A stretch of 22,905 nucleotides of DNA, from NCBI GenBank assembly GCA_964426355.1, contig CAYRRA010000052.1, forward strand, positions 1 through 22,905. The letters are read 5' to 3'. The DNA is from JAJFTV01 sp964426355 (GTDB lineage Bacteria; Chloroflexota; Anaerolineae; Anaerolineales; Anaerolineaceae). The position numbers and the translations under genes are program-made. Below, piece after piece: positions 7,170 through 15,188 of the stretch (its first letter is position 1; the number at the start of each line of letters is the position of its first letter). The notes beneath the pieces were generated by a model. It was not told where the DNA came from and did not search any database. It saw nothing but the letters and a program-made list of their open reading frames with translations.

Positions 7170-8678
7170 ATGCAGATAAGAAAATATCGCAGCCTGATGA
7201 TCCTCGCCCTGACTGGACTCCTTTTTACGTTCTTTGCAACCCTGCGCCCTGCAAGACCGGTATCTGCCGAGACGGAAACAGAACCGCCACAGGTGATTAT
7301 TTACATTTTTTGGGGTGATGGCTGCCCGCACTGTGCAAAGGCAAAAGAATACCTGGAAATGCTGGACAGGACTTTTTCACAAGTGGAAATCAGGTCATTT
7401 GAAGTCTGGGACAACCAGGAGAACCAGGCGCTTTTCTACGAAATGGCGCAGGCGTTTGATTTTTCGCCGCGCGGGGTACCAACGATCTTCATTGGGGATT
7501 ACCACTGGGAGGGATTTGGTGATTCCACCAGTGAGCAAATTGAAGAAGTGCTTCAATACTGTTTACAGGTAAACTGTAAAGATGCCGGCGAGGGGATTTA
7601 TCAGCCAAGCCAACTGACCGAAATCACGCTTGCCCCAACTTCCACAGTCGAACCCAGCCCAACACTGACGCCCAATGCCGAGACAACACTCGAACCAGTT
7701 GCCAGCATTACCGAAAGTCAGCCCTCATCCACATCCACACCCACCCCGGCAGCCCTGGCAGCGCCTATCATCTCCAATAATAAAAACGCCAACACCATTA
7801 AGCTACCCTTGATTGGAGAAATTGACCTGACCACCCAATCTCTGGCGTTGAGCACAGCCATCATCGCATTTGTGGATGGGGTCAACCCATGCTCCATCTG
7901 GGTGCTATCCATCCTGTTATCGCTCACGCTGCACACCGGCTCACGGCGAAAAGTCATTATCATCGGGTTGGTATTCATTTCCATCACTGCCCTTGTTTAC
8001 GTACTCTTCATCGCCGGTTTATTCAGCCTGTTCACCTATATCAGCTTCCTGGGATGGATACAGGTTGTCATTGCCCTCCTGGCGTTGTTCTTCGCGCTGG
8101 TCAATATCAAAGACTACTTCTGGTACAAAGAAGGAATTTCCTTCACCATTGCAGATGATAAAAAACCAGGTATTTTTCAAAAAATCCGCAAGGTGATGGA
8201 TTCAAGCCAGACTCTGTGGGGTTTGTTAAGTGCAACAGTCGTGTTAGCCGGAGGGGTCTCATTGGTGGAGTTCTCCTGTACGGCTGGCTTCCCGGTCTTA
8301 TGGACTAATTTACTGGCTGCCCAGGGTGTGAGCGGGGCGCATTTCATCTTTTTGCTGCTCATCTATATGCTCATCTACCAAATCGATGAACTAGCAATCT
8401 TTTTCGTCGCAGTTTTCACGCTTAAATCCAGCAAGCTGGAAGAAAAACATGGGCGTGTTCTTAAATTAATCGGCGGGACGTTAATGCTTACTTTAGCGGC
8501 AGTGATGATCGTCGATCCTACCATTATGAACTCAGTAGGCAACTCATTAATCATCTTCGGCATCGCTTTTGCGGTTGCCATGTTGGTTCTGCTCGTTCAT
8601 CGAATAATTCTTCCCGCTTTTGGGATTTGGATCGGGAGCGAAGATGCCTCTCATAAAAAACAAAAAGCCAGGCATTAA
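7170..8678 (+). CDS. Fused thioredoxin-fold and CcdA/DsbD-like membrane protein
   Basis: 502 residues. A signal peptide (1-33, ending VSA) is followed by a thioredoxin-fold domain (about 40-140) with active site CPHC (52-55) and the cis-Pro loop RGVPTIF. A Ser/Thr/Pro linker (about 150-205) leads to a membrane domain of about seven helices in which Cys241 (GVNPC) and Cys370 (EFSC) sit at helix starts, as in CcdA/DsbD. Such proteins carry electrons from cytoplasmic thioredoxin across the membrane; here donor and outer acceptor are on one chain. Cys131 and Cys136 may form an extra pair. GGAGGA lies 4 bases before ATG 7170. It is the first gene of the operon with the NifX-like and ATPase genes (21-base gap), so it probably supplies or removes thiol electrons for cofactor assembly or its targets. 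Confidence 0.85.
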   Translation: MQIRKYRSLMILALTGLLFTFFATLRPARPVSAETETEPPQVIIYIFWGDGCPHCAKAKEYLEMLDRTFSQVEIRSFEVWDNQENQALFYEMAQAFDFSPRGVPTIFIGDYHWEGFGDSTSEQIEEVLQYCLQVNCKDAGEGIYQPSQLTEITLAPTSTVEPSPTLTPNAETTLEPVASITESQPSSTSTPTPAALAAPIISNNKNANTIKLPLIGEIDLTTQSLALSTAIIAFVDGVNPCSIWVLSILLSLTLHTGSRRKVIIIGLVFISITALVYVLFIAGLFSLFTYISFLGWIQVVIALLALFFALVNIKDYFWYKEGISFTIADDKKPGIFQKIRKVMDSSQTLWGLLSATVVLAGGVSLVEFSCTAGFPVLWTNLLAAQGVSGAHFIFLLLIYMLIYQIDELAIFFVAVFTLKSSKLEEKHGRVLKLIGGTLMLTLAAVMIVDPTIMNSVGNSLIIFGIAFAVAMLVLLVHRIILPAFGIWIGSEDASHKKQKARH

Positions 8679-8699
8679 TCAAAATCGAAAGGTCGCAAC

Positions 8700-9032
8700 A
8701 TGAAAATTCTCCTTACTGTGCAGGAAGCAAAACTGGAAAGCAAACTGGATCCCCGTTTTGGGCGTGCAGCGTTTTACCTGATCGTGGACCCGGAAACGAT
8801 GCAATGGGAAGCACAGGCAAACCCTGCCGTAACCCAGCAACACGGAGCAGGCGTTGCAGCAGCCCAATGGGTAAGCAAACAAGGTATCGAAGCAGTTATC
8901 AGCGGCGATTTCGGACCGAATGCAACGCAAATCCTGGGTTCAACAGGCATCCAGATGCTCCTCTTCAAAACGGAACAAACTGCACCGGAGGCAATCAACA
9001 GCTTTCTAAACGGCGGTCTCCAGTCATTTTAA
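8700..9032 (+). CDS. NifX/NafY-type (dinitrogenase Fe-Mo cofactor family) protein, ORP-like
   Basis: 110 residues, the normal size for the Nitro_FeMo-Co domain. It has the LDPRFGRAAFYLIVDPET signature, then VTQQHGAGVAAAQWV and the ISGDFGPNA turn. Members bind metal-sulfur cofactors: NifX and NafY carry FeMo-co precursors, and the Desulfovibrio orange protein ORP binds a Mo-Cu-S cluster. No nitrogenase genes are nearby, so an ORP-like or unknown cofactor role is more likely than nitrogen fixation. AAAGG lies 9 bases before ATG 8700, and the next gene starts 9 bases after the stop. It is cytoplasmic. Confidence 0.85.
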   Translation: MKILLTVQEAKLESKLDPRFGRAAFYLIVDPETMQWEAQANPAVTQQHGAGVAAAQWVSKQGIEAVISGDFGPNATQILGSTGIQMLLFKTEQTAPEAINSFLNGGLQSF

Positions 9033-9041
9033 ACTAAAAAA

Positions 9042-9965
9042 ATGTCCAATATTAAAGTTGCGGTCGCAAGCGGAAAAGGCGGTACTGGAAAAACCACGCT
9101 GGCAGTCAATTTAGCCGCTACGCTGGCAAAACATCAACCCGATAACCCGCCGCTTCTTCTGGATTGCGATGTTGAAGCACCGGATGCGCATATTTTCCTG
9201 AAACCGGTATTTGAGCGGAATAAAGCGGTCTCACTCGCCATCCCGGAAGTTGACTCACAAAAATGCACATACTGCGGAAAATGTACCGAGATCTGCCAGT
9301 TCCATGCCATTGCCGTGGTGGGGAAAAACGTCATGGTCTTCCCACAGCTTTGTCATGGTTGTGGTGCATGTGGGTTAATTTGCCCGCACGAGGCAATCAG
9401 CGATAAACCTTACTCCATCGGCATCATGGAGCGCGGAAAAGCGATCCACGGGATTGACTTTGCGCATGGTTTGCTGCAAATCGGCGAACCTATGGCAAAA
9501 CCGATTATTGAACGGCTGCAACATTGGGTACGTCCCAAACCAGACCAAACGCTCATCCTGGATGCCCCTCCCGGCACGACGTGTTCAGTGGTCGAGACCA
9601 CACGCGGCGCCGATTATCTGTTGCTCGTTACTGAACCAACCCCATTTGGTCTCCATGACCTGACACTCATGCTCGACCTTGCGCAGATGCTCGCCATACC
9701 GCATGGGGTTATCATCAACCGCAGCATGCAAGACAATCACTTGATTGAAGATGTGTGCCGAGAACGAGGCATCCCGATACTCCTGACCATTCCTTTTCGC
9801 CGCGATATCGCGGCTGCGATATCTCAAGGTCAATTGGTCATCGATTTACTGCCCGAATATGAGCCGATTCTGCTGAATTTGTTCCAGACCATCCAGCAAA
9901 GCGTACATTCCAACCAGGCACTCACACATGAAAGCAGTCAATCAGCAGCGGAGGGAAGGTCATGA
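9042..9965 (+). CDS. MinD/Mrp-type P-loop ATPase with two-cluster ferredoxin insert (first of pair)
   Basis: 307 residues. The deviant Walker A GKGGTGKTT (11-19) is followed by DCDVEAPDAH, a ferredoxin insert with two CxxCxxCxxxC motifs (Cys 75, 78, 81, 85 and 104, 107, 110, 114), then the Walker B-type LILDAPPGTT (171-180). This architecture is known from the paired ATPases encoded with ORP in Desulfovibrio (DVU2103/DVU2104). They are thought to couple ATP to cluster insertion or protein positioning; the exact reaction is not known. The stop overlaps the next start (ATGA). The two ATPases probably form a heterodimer. Confidence 0.9.
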   Translation: MSNIKVAVASGKGGTGKTTLAVNLAATLAKHQPDNPPLLLDCDVEAPDAHIFLKPVFERNKAVSLAIPEVDSQKCTYCGKCTEICQFHAIAVVGKNVMVFPQLCHGCGACGLICPHEAISDKPYSIGIMERGKAIHGIDFAHGLLQIGEPMAKPIIERLQHWVRPKPDQTLILDAPPGTTCSVVETTRGADYLLLVTEPTPFGLHDLTLMLDLAQMLAIPHGVIINRSMQDNHLIEDVCRERGIPILLTIPFRRDIAAAISQGQLVIDLLPEYEPILLNLFQTIQQSVHSNQALTHESSQSAAEGRS

Positions 9966-10903
9966 ACACCTCGGAAACCAGACCCAGGCAGCTTGTGATT
10001 GTGAGTGGGAAAGGTGGAACCGGCAAGACCAGCCTGGCAGCCTCTTTTGCACAGCTTAACCAACGCGCCCAGGTTACAACTGTGATTGTAGATGCGGACG
10101 TGGACGCATCCAACCTGGAATTGCTCCTTGAACCTTACGACAACCAAACAGAACCTTTTCACGCCGGTGTAAAGGCATATATTGACCCGCTATTGTGTAT
10201 CGAATGTGGTCGCTGCGAAGAAGCCTGCCGCTTTTCTGCAATTTCCTCACCTGACCAGGCAAAACCAGGACGGGCAACCATTGGCGGGTATTTTGTTAAT
10301 GTGTTGGCATGTGAAGGGTGCGCTGCCTGCCAGGTGGTCTGCCCGGTTGAAGCTATTTCCATGCAAACACAGCAAGCCGGCATCTGGCAACGTTCCAACA
10401 CGCGTTTCGGTATGCTTTACCATGCCAGTCTTTTTCCCGGGCAGGAAAATTCCGGAAAGCTCGTAACCCTGATCAAACAACAAGCCAGGCTGCACGCGGT
10501 GGAAGAGGGGCTAAAGGTAATCCTGGTGGATGGTCCTCCGGGCATTGGTTGTCCGGTGATCTCTGCGTTTTCAGGGGCAGACCTGGCATTAATCATCACT
10601 GAGGCAACACTCTCCGGGCTCAGCGATCTGGAACGTATCCTCACCACAATACGTCACTTCAAGCTGCCCGCTGTCCTTTGCATCAACAAATCCGATCTCA
10701 ACCCGCAAGGCAGCCAGGCGATTCGCAAGTATGCCAAAAAAGAAAACCTGATCGTGCTGGGTGAAATCCCCTATGACCCTGTTTTTTTAGAAGCGGTCAT
10801 CAGTGGAAAACCAGTGACCGATACACAGAGCGATACACCAGCGCAGCAAGCCATTCACGCCATCTGGCAGAAGACGCTCGAACGTTTATGGGAAACAAAA
10901 TGA
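9962..10903 (+). CDS. MinD/Mrp-type P-loop ATPase with two-cluster ferredoxin insert (second of pair)
   Basis: 313 residues and clearly a divergent relative of the preceding ATPase. Walker A is GKGGTGKTS (16-24), then VDADVDASNLELLL. The ferredoxin insert has Cys 79, 82, 85, 89 and 117, 120, 123, 127, and the Walker B-type segment is LVDGPPGIGCPV (188-199). The first start ATG 9962 overlaps the previous TGA, and the last bases overlap the next gene, so subunits are produced at matched levels. The Cys in GPPGIGC is not in its partner and could contact a cluster. The likely role is metal-sulfur cofactor assembly with the NifX-like protein. Confidence 0.9.
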   Translation: MNTSETRPRQLVIVSGKGGTGKTSLAASFAQLNQRAQVTTVIVDADVDASNLELLLEPYDNQTEPFHAGVKAYIDPLLCIECGRCEEACRFSAISSPDQAKPGRATIGGYFVNVLACEGCAACQVVCPVEAISMQTQQAGIWQRSNTRFGMLYHASLFPGQENSGKLVTLIKQQARLHAVEEGLKVILVDGPPGIGCPVISAFSGADLALIITEATLSGLSDLERILTTIRHFKLPAVLCINKSDLNPQGSQAIRKYAKKENLIVLGEIPYDPVFLEAVISGKPVTDTQSDTPAQQAIHAIWQKTLERLWETK

Positions 10904-11217
10904 ATGGCTTACAGGAAACCCTGAAAGATGAAATCCTCACTCGTTTGAGAAAAGTAATCGATCCTGAAACCGGGGTTGATGTGGTCCGCATGCAGTTGGT
11001 GCAAGACCTGGTCATAGATGAACAGGGCAATGTTTCATACACCTTCCGACCTTCTTCACCCTATTGCCCAATCGCCGTACCGTTGGTCATTTCGATCCTG
11101 GAAGCCATCCAGGAAAACAAGCGTGTACGGCAACAATCCATTAACGTGGTCGATTACGTTCAGGCTGACGAACTGAACCGGATTCTAAAAAGCATCTTGC
11201 CCAAACCGCGCGGTTAA
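10900..11217 (+). CDS. MIP18/DUF59 family iron-sulfur assembly protein
   Basis: 105 residues from the ATG at 10900, whose ATGA overlaps the previous stop; an ATG at 10888 would give 109 residues. It has the DUF59 pattern: an N-terminal helix, VIDPETGVDVVRMQLVQDL, a strand with NVSYTFR, then SPYCPIAVPL with the conserved Cys56. Relatives (SufT, MIP18, PaaD) help to mature Fe-S proteins. It is the last gene of the NifX-like/ATPase operon, where a dedicated maturation role is likely. It ends 33 bases before the convergent PIG-L gene. Confidence 0.85.
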   Translation: MNGLQETLKDEILTRLRKVIDPETGVDVVRMQLVQDLVIDEQGNVSYTFRPSSPYCPIAVPLVISILEAIQENKRVRQQSINVVDYVQADELNRILKSILPKPRG

Positions 11218-11249
11218 ACCTCTCGGCTGAAAAGGGGCTTCAGAAGGTA

Positions 11250-11993
11250 TCAACACGATTCACGCAGGATTCCCTTGCCTTGCATCCAATACCGCTCAAA
11301 AGCGTTCCGCAGCGCGCCCAAATCCGTCCAAAATGTACTGAGTTGCGATGGATAACAGGCGGCTGCTTCTTGCCAGTTCTGTAGTGCTTTTTCCGTTATC
11401 ACCGGTAAATCACCCACAGGTGGGCATTGAACCCATTGAAATAACAATTCCGAATCCTCAGCAGAATAGGGATAATCGGCATACCACAATACAGGATGCA
11501 GACCCGCAACTGCCCTGCGTACCAGTTGATGGTCGATATGCTCGCCAATGGCAAAGGGCACTGCAAGGCGATCATGTTCATCCAACGCCTCACCTAACAG
11601 GCTGCGCAACTGCCCAACCAACTGTGTTTCACCGCGGTAATCCGGTTGGAACAGGTCTTCCTCTTCACGAATGACCGCCCTGCCATAATCATCCAGGCGA
11701 TAAATACAGTCGGGAAAATCGAAATGGCGATAGACTGCACCCAGAACCACACAGGCTGCCGCGTCTTCCTCACGGCGCGTCTGAACCGCCCTCACACCGG
11801 CTTCCCAACGATGATGAAGTTGTTGTGCAAAAACAGAAAGAGGTCTATCCGGTGGGTCACCGGCAAAAATTGACCACACCTCAACCTGCTCGTCGCGCTG
11901 TTCAAGTTCCCAGATCAAGCCGCCGCATGAAAAAGCGGCATCATCCAGATGGGGTGAAAGAAAAATCCAACGGAGTGGTTTGGCAATTGTCAT
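11250..11993 (-). CDS. PIG-L family (LmbE-like) deacetylase
   Basis: 247 residues. The zinc site motif SPHLDDAAFSCGG (13-25) is the PIG-L signature PHxDD, and HIDH (152-155) supplies the second metal ligand. The family removes acetyl groups from N-acetylglucosamine-type substrates (MshB, BshB, PIG-L). The substrate here is not known; a low-molecular-weight thiol precursor is one option but rests only on family membership. There is no signal peptide, so it is cytoplasmic. CAGGAA lies 9 bases upstream of ATG 11993. It is convergent with the DUF59 gene. Confidence 0.88.
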   Translation of the reverse strand: MTIAKPLRWIFLSPHLDDAAFSCGGLIWELEQRDEQVEVWSIFAGDPPDRPLSVFAQQLHHRWEAGVRAVQTRREEDAAACVVLGAVYRHFDFPDCIYRLDDYGRAVIREEEDLFQPDYRGETQLVGQLRSLLGEALDEHDRLAVPFAIGEHIDHQLVRRAVAGLHPVLWYADYPYSAEDSELLFQWVQCPPVGDLPVITEKALQNWQEAAACYPSQLSTFWTDLGALRNAFERYWMQGKGILRESC

Positions 11994-12041
11994 CTTCGGG
12001 TTCCTGTTTCATTTTTCCTCAATTGTACAACACCCATGACC

Positions 12042-12066
12042 CCATTCACCCGCTCAAGGTGAATGG
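12042..12066. promoter_or_regulatory. Perfect 9-bp inverted repeat upstream of the PIG-L gene
   Basis: CCATTCACC (12042-12050) and GGTGAATGG (12058-12066) are separated by 7 bases. The centre lies about 60 bases before the PIG-L ATG on the minus strand, a normal operator position. In RNA it would form a stable stem-loop. The remaining gap to 12338 holds the tandem repeats listed next. Confidence 0.45.
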
Positions 12067-12257
12067 ACCTCGCGGATGATTGCCAATATAACCTCAACAA
12101 CTTTCCAAATGACGATGGGAGAGCGGGTAAAAATCCTGATTTCGATTATCGTGATGATAAATACCTGCGCCAAAATTCTCCTGCCATACTCATGTTTCTT
12201 CAACAATGATATGAGACCCAATCTATGTTAACGAAACATTTTCTTGTTGAAAAACTG

Positions 12258-12301
12258 CCCTTAATCAAGCCTTGATATACCCTTAATCATCTCCTGATAT
12301 A
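12258..12301 (+). repeat. Two tandem 22-bp repeats before the PHP gene
   Basis: Units 12258-12279 and 12280-12301 directly adjoin. Each reads CCCTTAATCA-N5-TGATATA, with the central five bases different, and each contains an ATCA-N5-TGAT inverted repeat. The 22-bp period is two helical turns. A weak promoter, TTGATA (12272-12277) with GATATA 18 bases on, lies inside the array. The array ends 37 bases before the PHP start, so this looks like a double operator. Confidence 0.5.
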
Positions 12302-12338
12302 GTGAAAAAAAATAAAAACACATTCATCGACCACGGAG

Positions 12339-13130
12339 ATGATGAAAAAAATGGGACTGGCGGATTTACACGTTCACTCAGTATACAGTTGGGATGGCAC
12401 AGCCAGTGTATCTGCCATCCTGAAACACGTTAAAGAAAATACCGACTTGCACGTCATCGCAATTACCGATCATGATGAAATACGTGGTGCTCTTGAAGCG
12501 CAAGATTTAGCACCAATATACGGCGTAGAAGTGGTTCCTGGCAGCGAGGTAAGCTCTGCAGATGGGCATGTGCTTGCCCTATACGTCGACAAACCCATCC
12601 CATCGGGTTTGCCACTCCTGGAAACCATTTACCACATCGGCGATTTGGGGGGTCTTGCCATAATTGCGCATCCGGCAGCGCGCGGGGTCAGCAGTGTGCG
12701 TACTGAAGTGTTAATCTCCATGTTTAAACAACCAGGGGTTTCGAAAATATTGGTGGGCATTGAAGCGGTGAATGGCAGCTTATTCCATCGCCGATCGAAC
12801 ATCCTTGCCACCGCCCTGGCGCGGTCTTTACCCGTTGCCTGTGTAGGCAACAGCGATTCCCATTTGCTGCATACCATCGGTGAAATCGCAACCCGGTTCA
12901 CCGGGCATAATGCTGCCGAACTGCGTACTGCACTGGAAAGTGGGTACACCGAGTTGCATATCGGAAAGTTAACCAGCCCAATGACAATCGCATCGAGCTG
13001 GCTCTGGCGATATACACTACGTTCAGCAGGTTGGGTGGCGTGGAATGCTGAACCTTCCAAAACCATTCATTTCAAACGGATAAAACCGAAACCCGCCAGC
13101 AGCCAGCAGTACATTCAGCCGCATATATAG
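12339..13130 (+). CDS. PHP-domain metal-dependent phosphoesterase
   Basis: 263 residues. PHP metal-binding motifs are in order: LADLHVHSVYSWDG (His11, His13), ITDHDE (Asp44, His45), PGSEVSS (Glu70), IAHPAA (His111) and GNSDSH (Asp173, His175). Single-domain PHP proteins of this kind hydrolyse phosphoesters such as nucleotides or phosphorylated metabolites; the substrate cannot be told here. The C-terminal 60 residues are basic and not part of the core. Three ATGs (12339, 12342, 12351) are possible; GGAG at 12335 is too close to the first two and rather far from the third, so the start is uncertain by up to four codons. Confidence 0.88.
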   Translation: MMKKMGLADLHVHSVYSWDGTASVSAILKHVKENTDLHVIAITDHDEIRGALEAQDLAPIYGVEVVPGSEVSSADGHVLALYVDKPIPSGLPLLETIYHIGDLGGLAIIAHPAARGVSSVRTEVLISMFKQPGVSKILVGIEAVNGSLFHRRSNILATALARSLPVACVGNSDSHLLHTIGEIATRFTGHNAAELRTALESGYTELHIGKLTSPMTIASSWLWRYTLRSAGWVAWNAEPSKTIHFKRIKPKPASSQQYIQPHI

Positions 13131-13154
13131 ACATCTGCATCACGAGCTTCTTCG

Positions 13155-13925
13155 TCAGCCTAAATTGCGTATCAAGAGCACCAGCAGCCCGATACAGGAA
13201 GCCAACAGTGCCAATATACCAGGAACGCCCAATATCCAGGTAAAAACACTCGCCTTTTTTGCCTGCCGGGCGACCTCGCCGCGCATTTGTTCTGGTGGAA
13301 GGCTGCTGAGAAGCAAGGTCTGGTCTTTCGGTTTTAGAACCCACATCACCCCTTGATATTGCTGGGCATATCCTGCCACAGTGACAACATCGCCCGGTTT
13401 AAACTGCCACACCCAGTAACGAAATTGCCTTCTTTGGAAGATCATCGGGTCAATTTCCAGCCGCTGTATGGTTTCGTTCAACTGATCCTGGTCAGGGGAA
13501 ATACCGGTGGTGAGCAGATTTTTATCCAAACCTTGCGGGTTTACCCAGACCTGTCCGCTGGAATCGGTCAACAGGAAAGAATTCGTTTTTATGTTATCGA
13601 TAAACGGCTTCCAGCCAGACCGTTCATCTGCATCACCGCTCTCCCACACCTCAGCGCGCAGCCGCAGCATGGCATAATCCGCTGCCAGTGGATCGGTCGG
13701 CGCAGCAAGCTGAGAGATTGTCCCGCGCAGCTTTACCAGCCCCTTTCCTGGTTGAATTTGCGCCGCCTGGAGCAACGGTATATCCTCGAGAGCGCTGCTC
13801 AACCGGCTGCGTTTCCTGGCGCTGAAAAACATCAGCACGGCAAACAATATTGGAATCACACCACAGAAAAAACCAAGACCGAGGAAAAACAGGAGAGACG
13901 GAAGGTTATCCATAATCGCATCCAT
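13155..13925 (-). CDS. GIDE-like membrane protein
   Basis: 256 residues with a membrane helix near each end (about 8-35 and 226-252) and a soluble middle. The sequence LVKLRGTISQLAAPTDPLAA, the mid-domain FLLTDSSGQVWVNPQG and FKPGDVVTVAGYA follow the pattern of the GIDE domain found in MUL1/MAPL and in many bacterial proteins. The usual Cys-x-x-Y-like element after the Pro is replaced (DYAMLRL). No RING finger is present, so no ligase activity is implied. AAAGGA lies 6 bases before ATG 13925. A weak promoter, TTGACT (13992-13997) and TATCGA (13969-13974), is spaced by 17. It is divergent from the EamA gene. Confidence 0.6.
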   Translation of the reverse strand: MDAIMDNLPSLLFFLGLGFFCGVIPILFAVLMFFSARKRSRLSSALEDIPLLQAAQIQPGKGLVKLRGTISQLAAPTDPLAADYAMLRLRAEVWESGDADERSGWKPFIDNIKTNSFLLTDSSGQVWVNPQGLDKNLLTTGISPDQDQLNETIQRLEIDPMIFQRRQFRYWVWQFKPGDVVTVAGYAQQYQGVMWVLKPKDQTLLLSSLPPEQMRGEVARQAKKASVFTWILGVPGILALLASCIGLLVLLIRNLG

Positions 13926-14166
13926 AATTCATCCTTTCACCGCAAATCATCACCGCCGATCACCCAAATCGATACCCTCAGTTCGGTGTTTAGTCAACAG
14001 TGAAAACGAGAGAAAACTGGTAAAAATGTGGGCAGCAAAGGTACAATTCGCTTTGTTTGCCACACTTTTATTATAGATGTTTTTCCTGTTTGAGCATTCG
14101 TCTATCCTTGATGAAGGTGCACACGCCCCTTTGAGCCAGGCAATTTTTACTATGGCAGGTGAATGA

Positions 14167-15048
14167 TTGAAATATTTATGGATTGTTTCGCTGATATGGG
14201 CTTTTTCTTTTAGCCTGATAAAAGACCGGCTCTCAGGGCTGGATGCCGGTTTTATTGCTGCGGCTCGCCTCTTCATCGCACTGCTGGTGTTTTTACCATT
14301 TCTACGGATCAAAACACTTCCGCGCAAACAGATAATGCAATTGGTACTGGTCGGAGTCATACAATACGGGTTGATGTATATTGCCTACAACTATGCATTT
14401 CATTTACTGCAAGCCTATGAAGTAGCGTTGTTTACGATTCTAACGCCAGTGTACGTCACACTGATCCATGATGCATTGGAACGAAAAATCCACCGGGTCA
14501 GTCTGCTGGCAGCCGTGCTGGCTGTGACGGCTGCCGCCGTTATTCAACACGATAGCGCGATGAAACCAGGCTGGCTGGCGGGGTTTATTGTTGTACAAGC
14601 CTCCAACCTGTGCTTTGCTGCCGGGCAGCTTGCATACCGGGAAATCATGAAAAACCTCGCCCAACCCGCGTTAACCGATCAAAAGGTGTTCGGCTTGCTC
14701 TACCTGGGCGGCTTTCTCAGCGCAGCGGTAGCCGCTGTATTTACCACCCCCTGGGGACAATTCAGCATCCACCCTGACCAAGTGTTGGCATTGCTCTACC
14801 TGGGGTGTATTGCCTCAGGGCTGGGTTTCTTCTTGTGGAATGCAGGCGCGCGCAGGGTCGATGCCGGAATGCTTGCTGTGCTCAACAATCTCAAAATACC
14901 GCTTGCAGTGGCGGTTTCGTTAATCGTTTTTGGCGAAAACGCAGACCCAACCAGCCTGCTATTTGGAAGCTTTCTCATACTCTGCGCACTATTTATCAAC
15001 CAGTGGAAAATCAAACTCGAAATAACAAAAAGCGCACCCACAAAATGA
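14167..15048 (+). CDS. EamA/DMT family transporter
   Basis: 293 residues with about ten membrane helices in two EamA halves. The N-terminus KYLWIVSLIWAFSFSLIKDR and the internal repeat (NQWKIKL end, GLGFFLWNAGARRVDAG in the second half) match drug/metabolite transporters of the carboxylate/amino acid/amine group. The substrate is unknown. The start is TTG 14167, with AGGTGA 4 bases upstream; the nearby ATG at 14163 is in another frame and quickly stops. The last 18 bases of the gene overlap a hairpin that serves the opposite strand. Confidence 0.88.
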   Translation: MKYLWIVSLIWAFSFSLIKDRLSGLDAGFIAAARLFIALLVFLPFLRIKTLPRKQIMQLVLVGVIQYGLMYIAYNYAFHLLQAYEVALFTILTPVYVTLIHDALERKIHRVSLLAAVLAVTAAAVIQHDSAMKPGWLAGFIVVQASNLCFAAGQLAYREIMKNLAQPALTDQKVFGLLYLGGFLSAAVAAVFTTPWGQFSIHPDQVLALLYLGCIASGLGFFLWNAGARRVDAGMLAVLNNLKIPLAVAVSLIVFGENADPTSLLFGSFLILCALFINQWKIKLEITKSAPTK

Positions 15049-15055
15049 GTGCGCT
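15024..15055 (-). terminator. Rho-independent terminator of the cytochrome gene
   Basis: AGCGCAC (15031-15037) pairs with GTGCGCT (15049-15055). Read leftwards, the stem is followed by TTTTTGTTATT, a U-rich tail; no T run follows on the plus strand. It therefore ends transcription of the minus-strand cytochrome gene, 134 bases past its stop, and lies across the final codons of the EamA gene. Confidence 0.7.
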
Positions 15056-15188
15056 CTGAGGTTTACCACTATTCAAACACCCGAGCAGCAATCCTGCCCG
15101 TATCAATTTCGGTTATTTCAACCTCTTTCCCATATATGCTCAAACTGGTTCGCACAGCACGGGAAATTGTTCGATCTTATCCTTCGGT

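Noticed and set aside
8700..9032. True nitrogenase accessory gene nifX
   Set aside because: No nif structural or biosynthetic genes are nearby and the ATPase pair points to an ORP-like system.
11204..11215. AACCGCGCGGTT palindrome at the end of the DUF59 gene as a terminator
   Set aside because: It has no loop and no T run, and it lies in codons.
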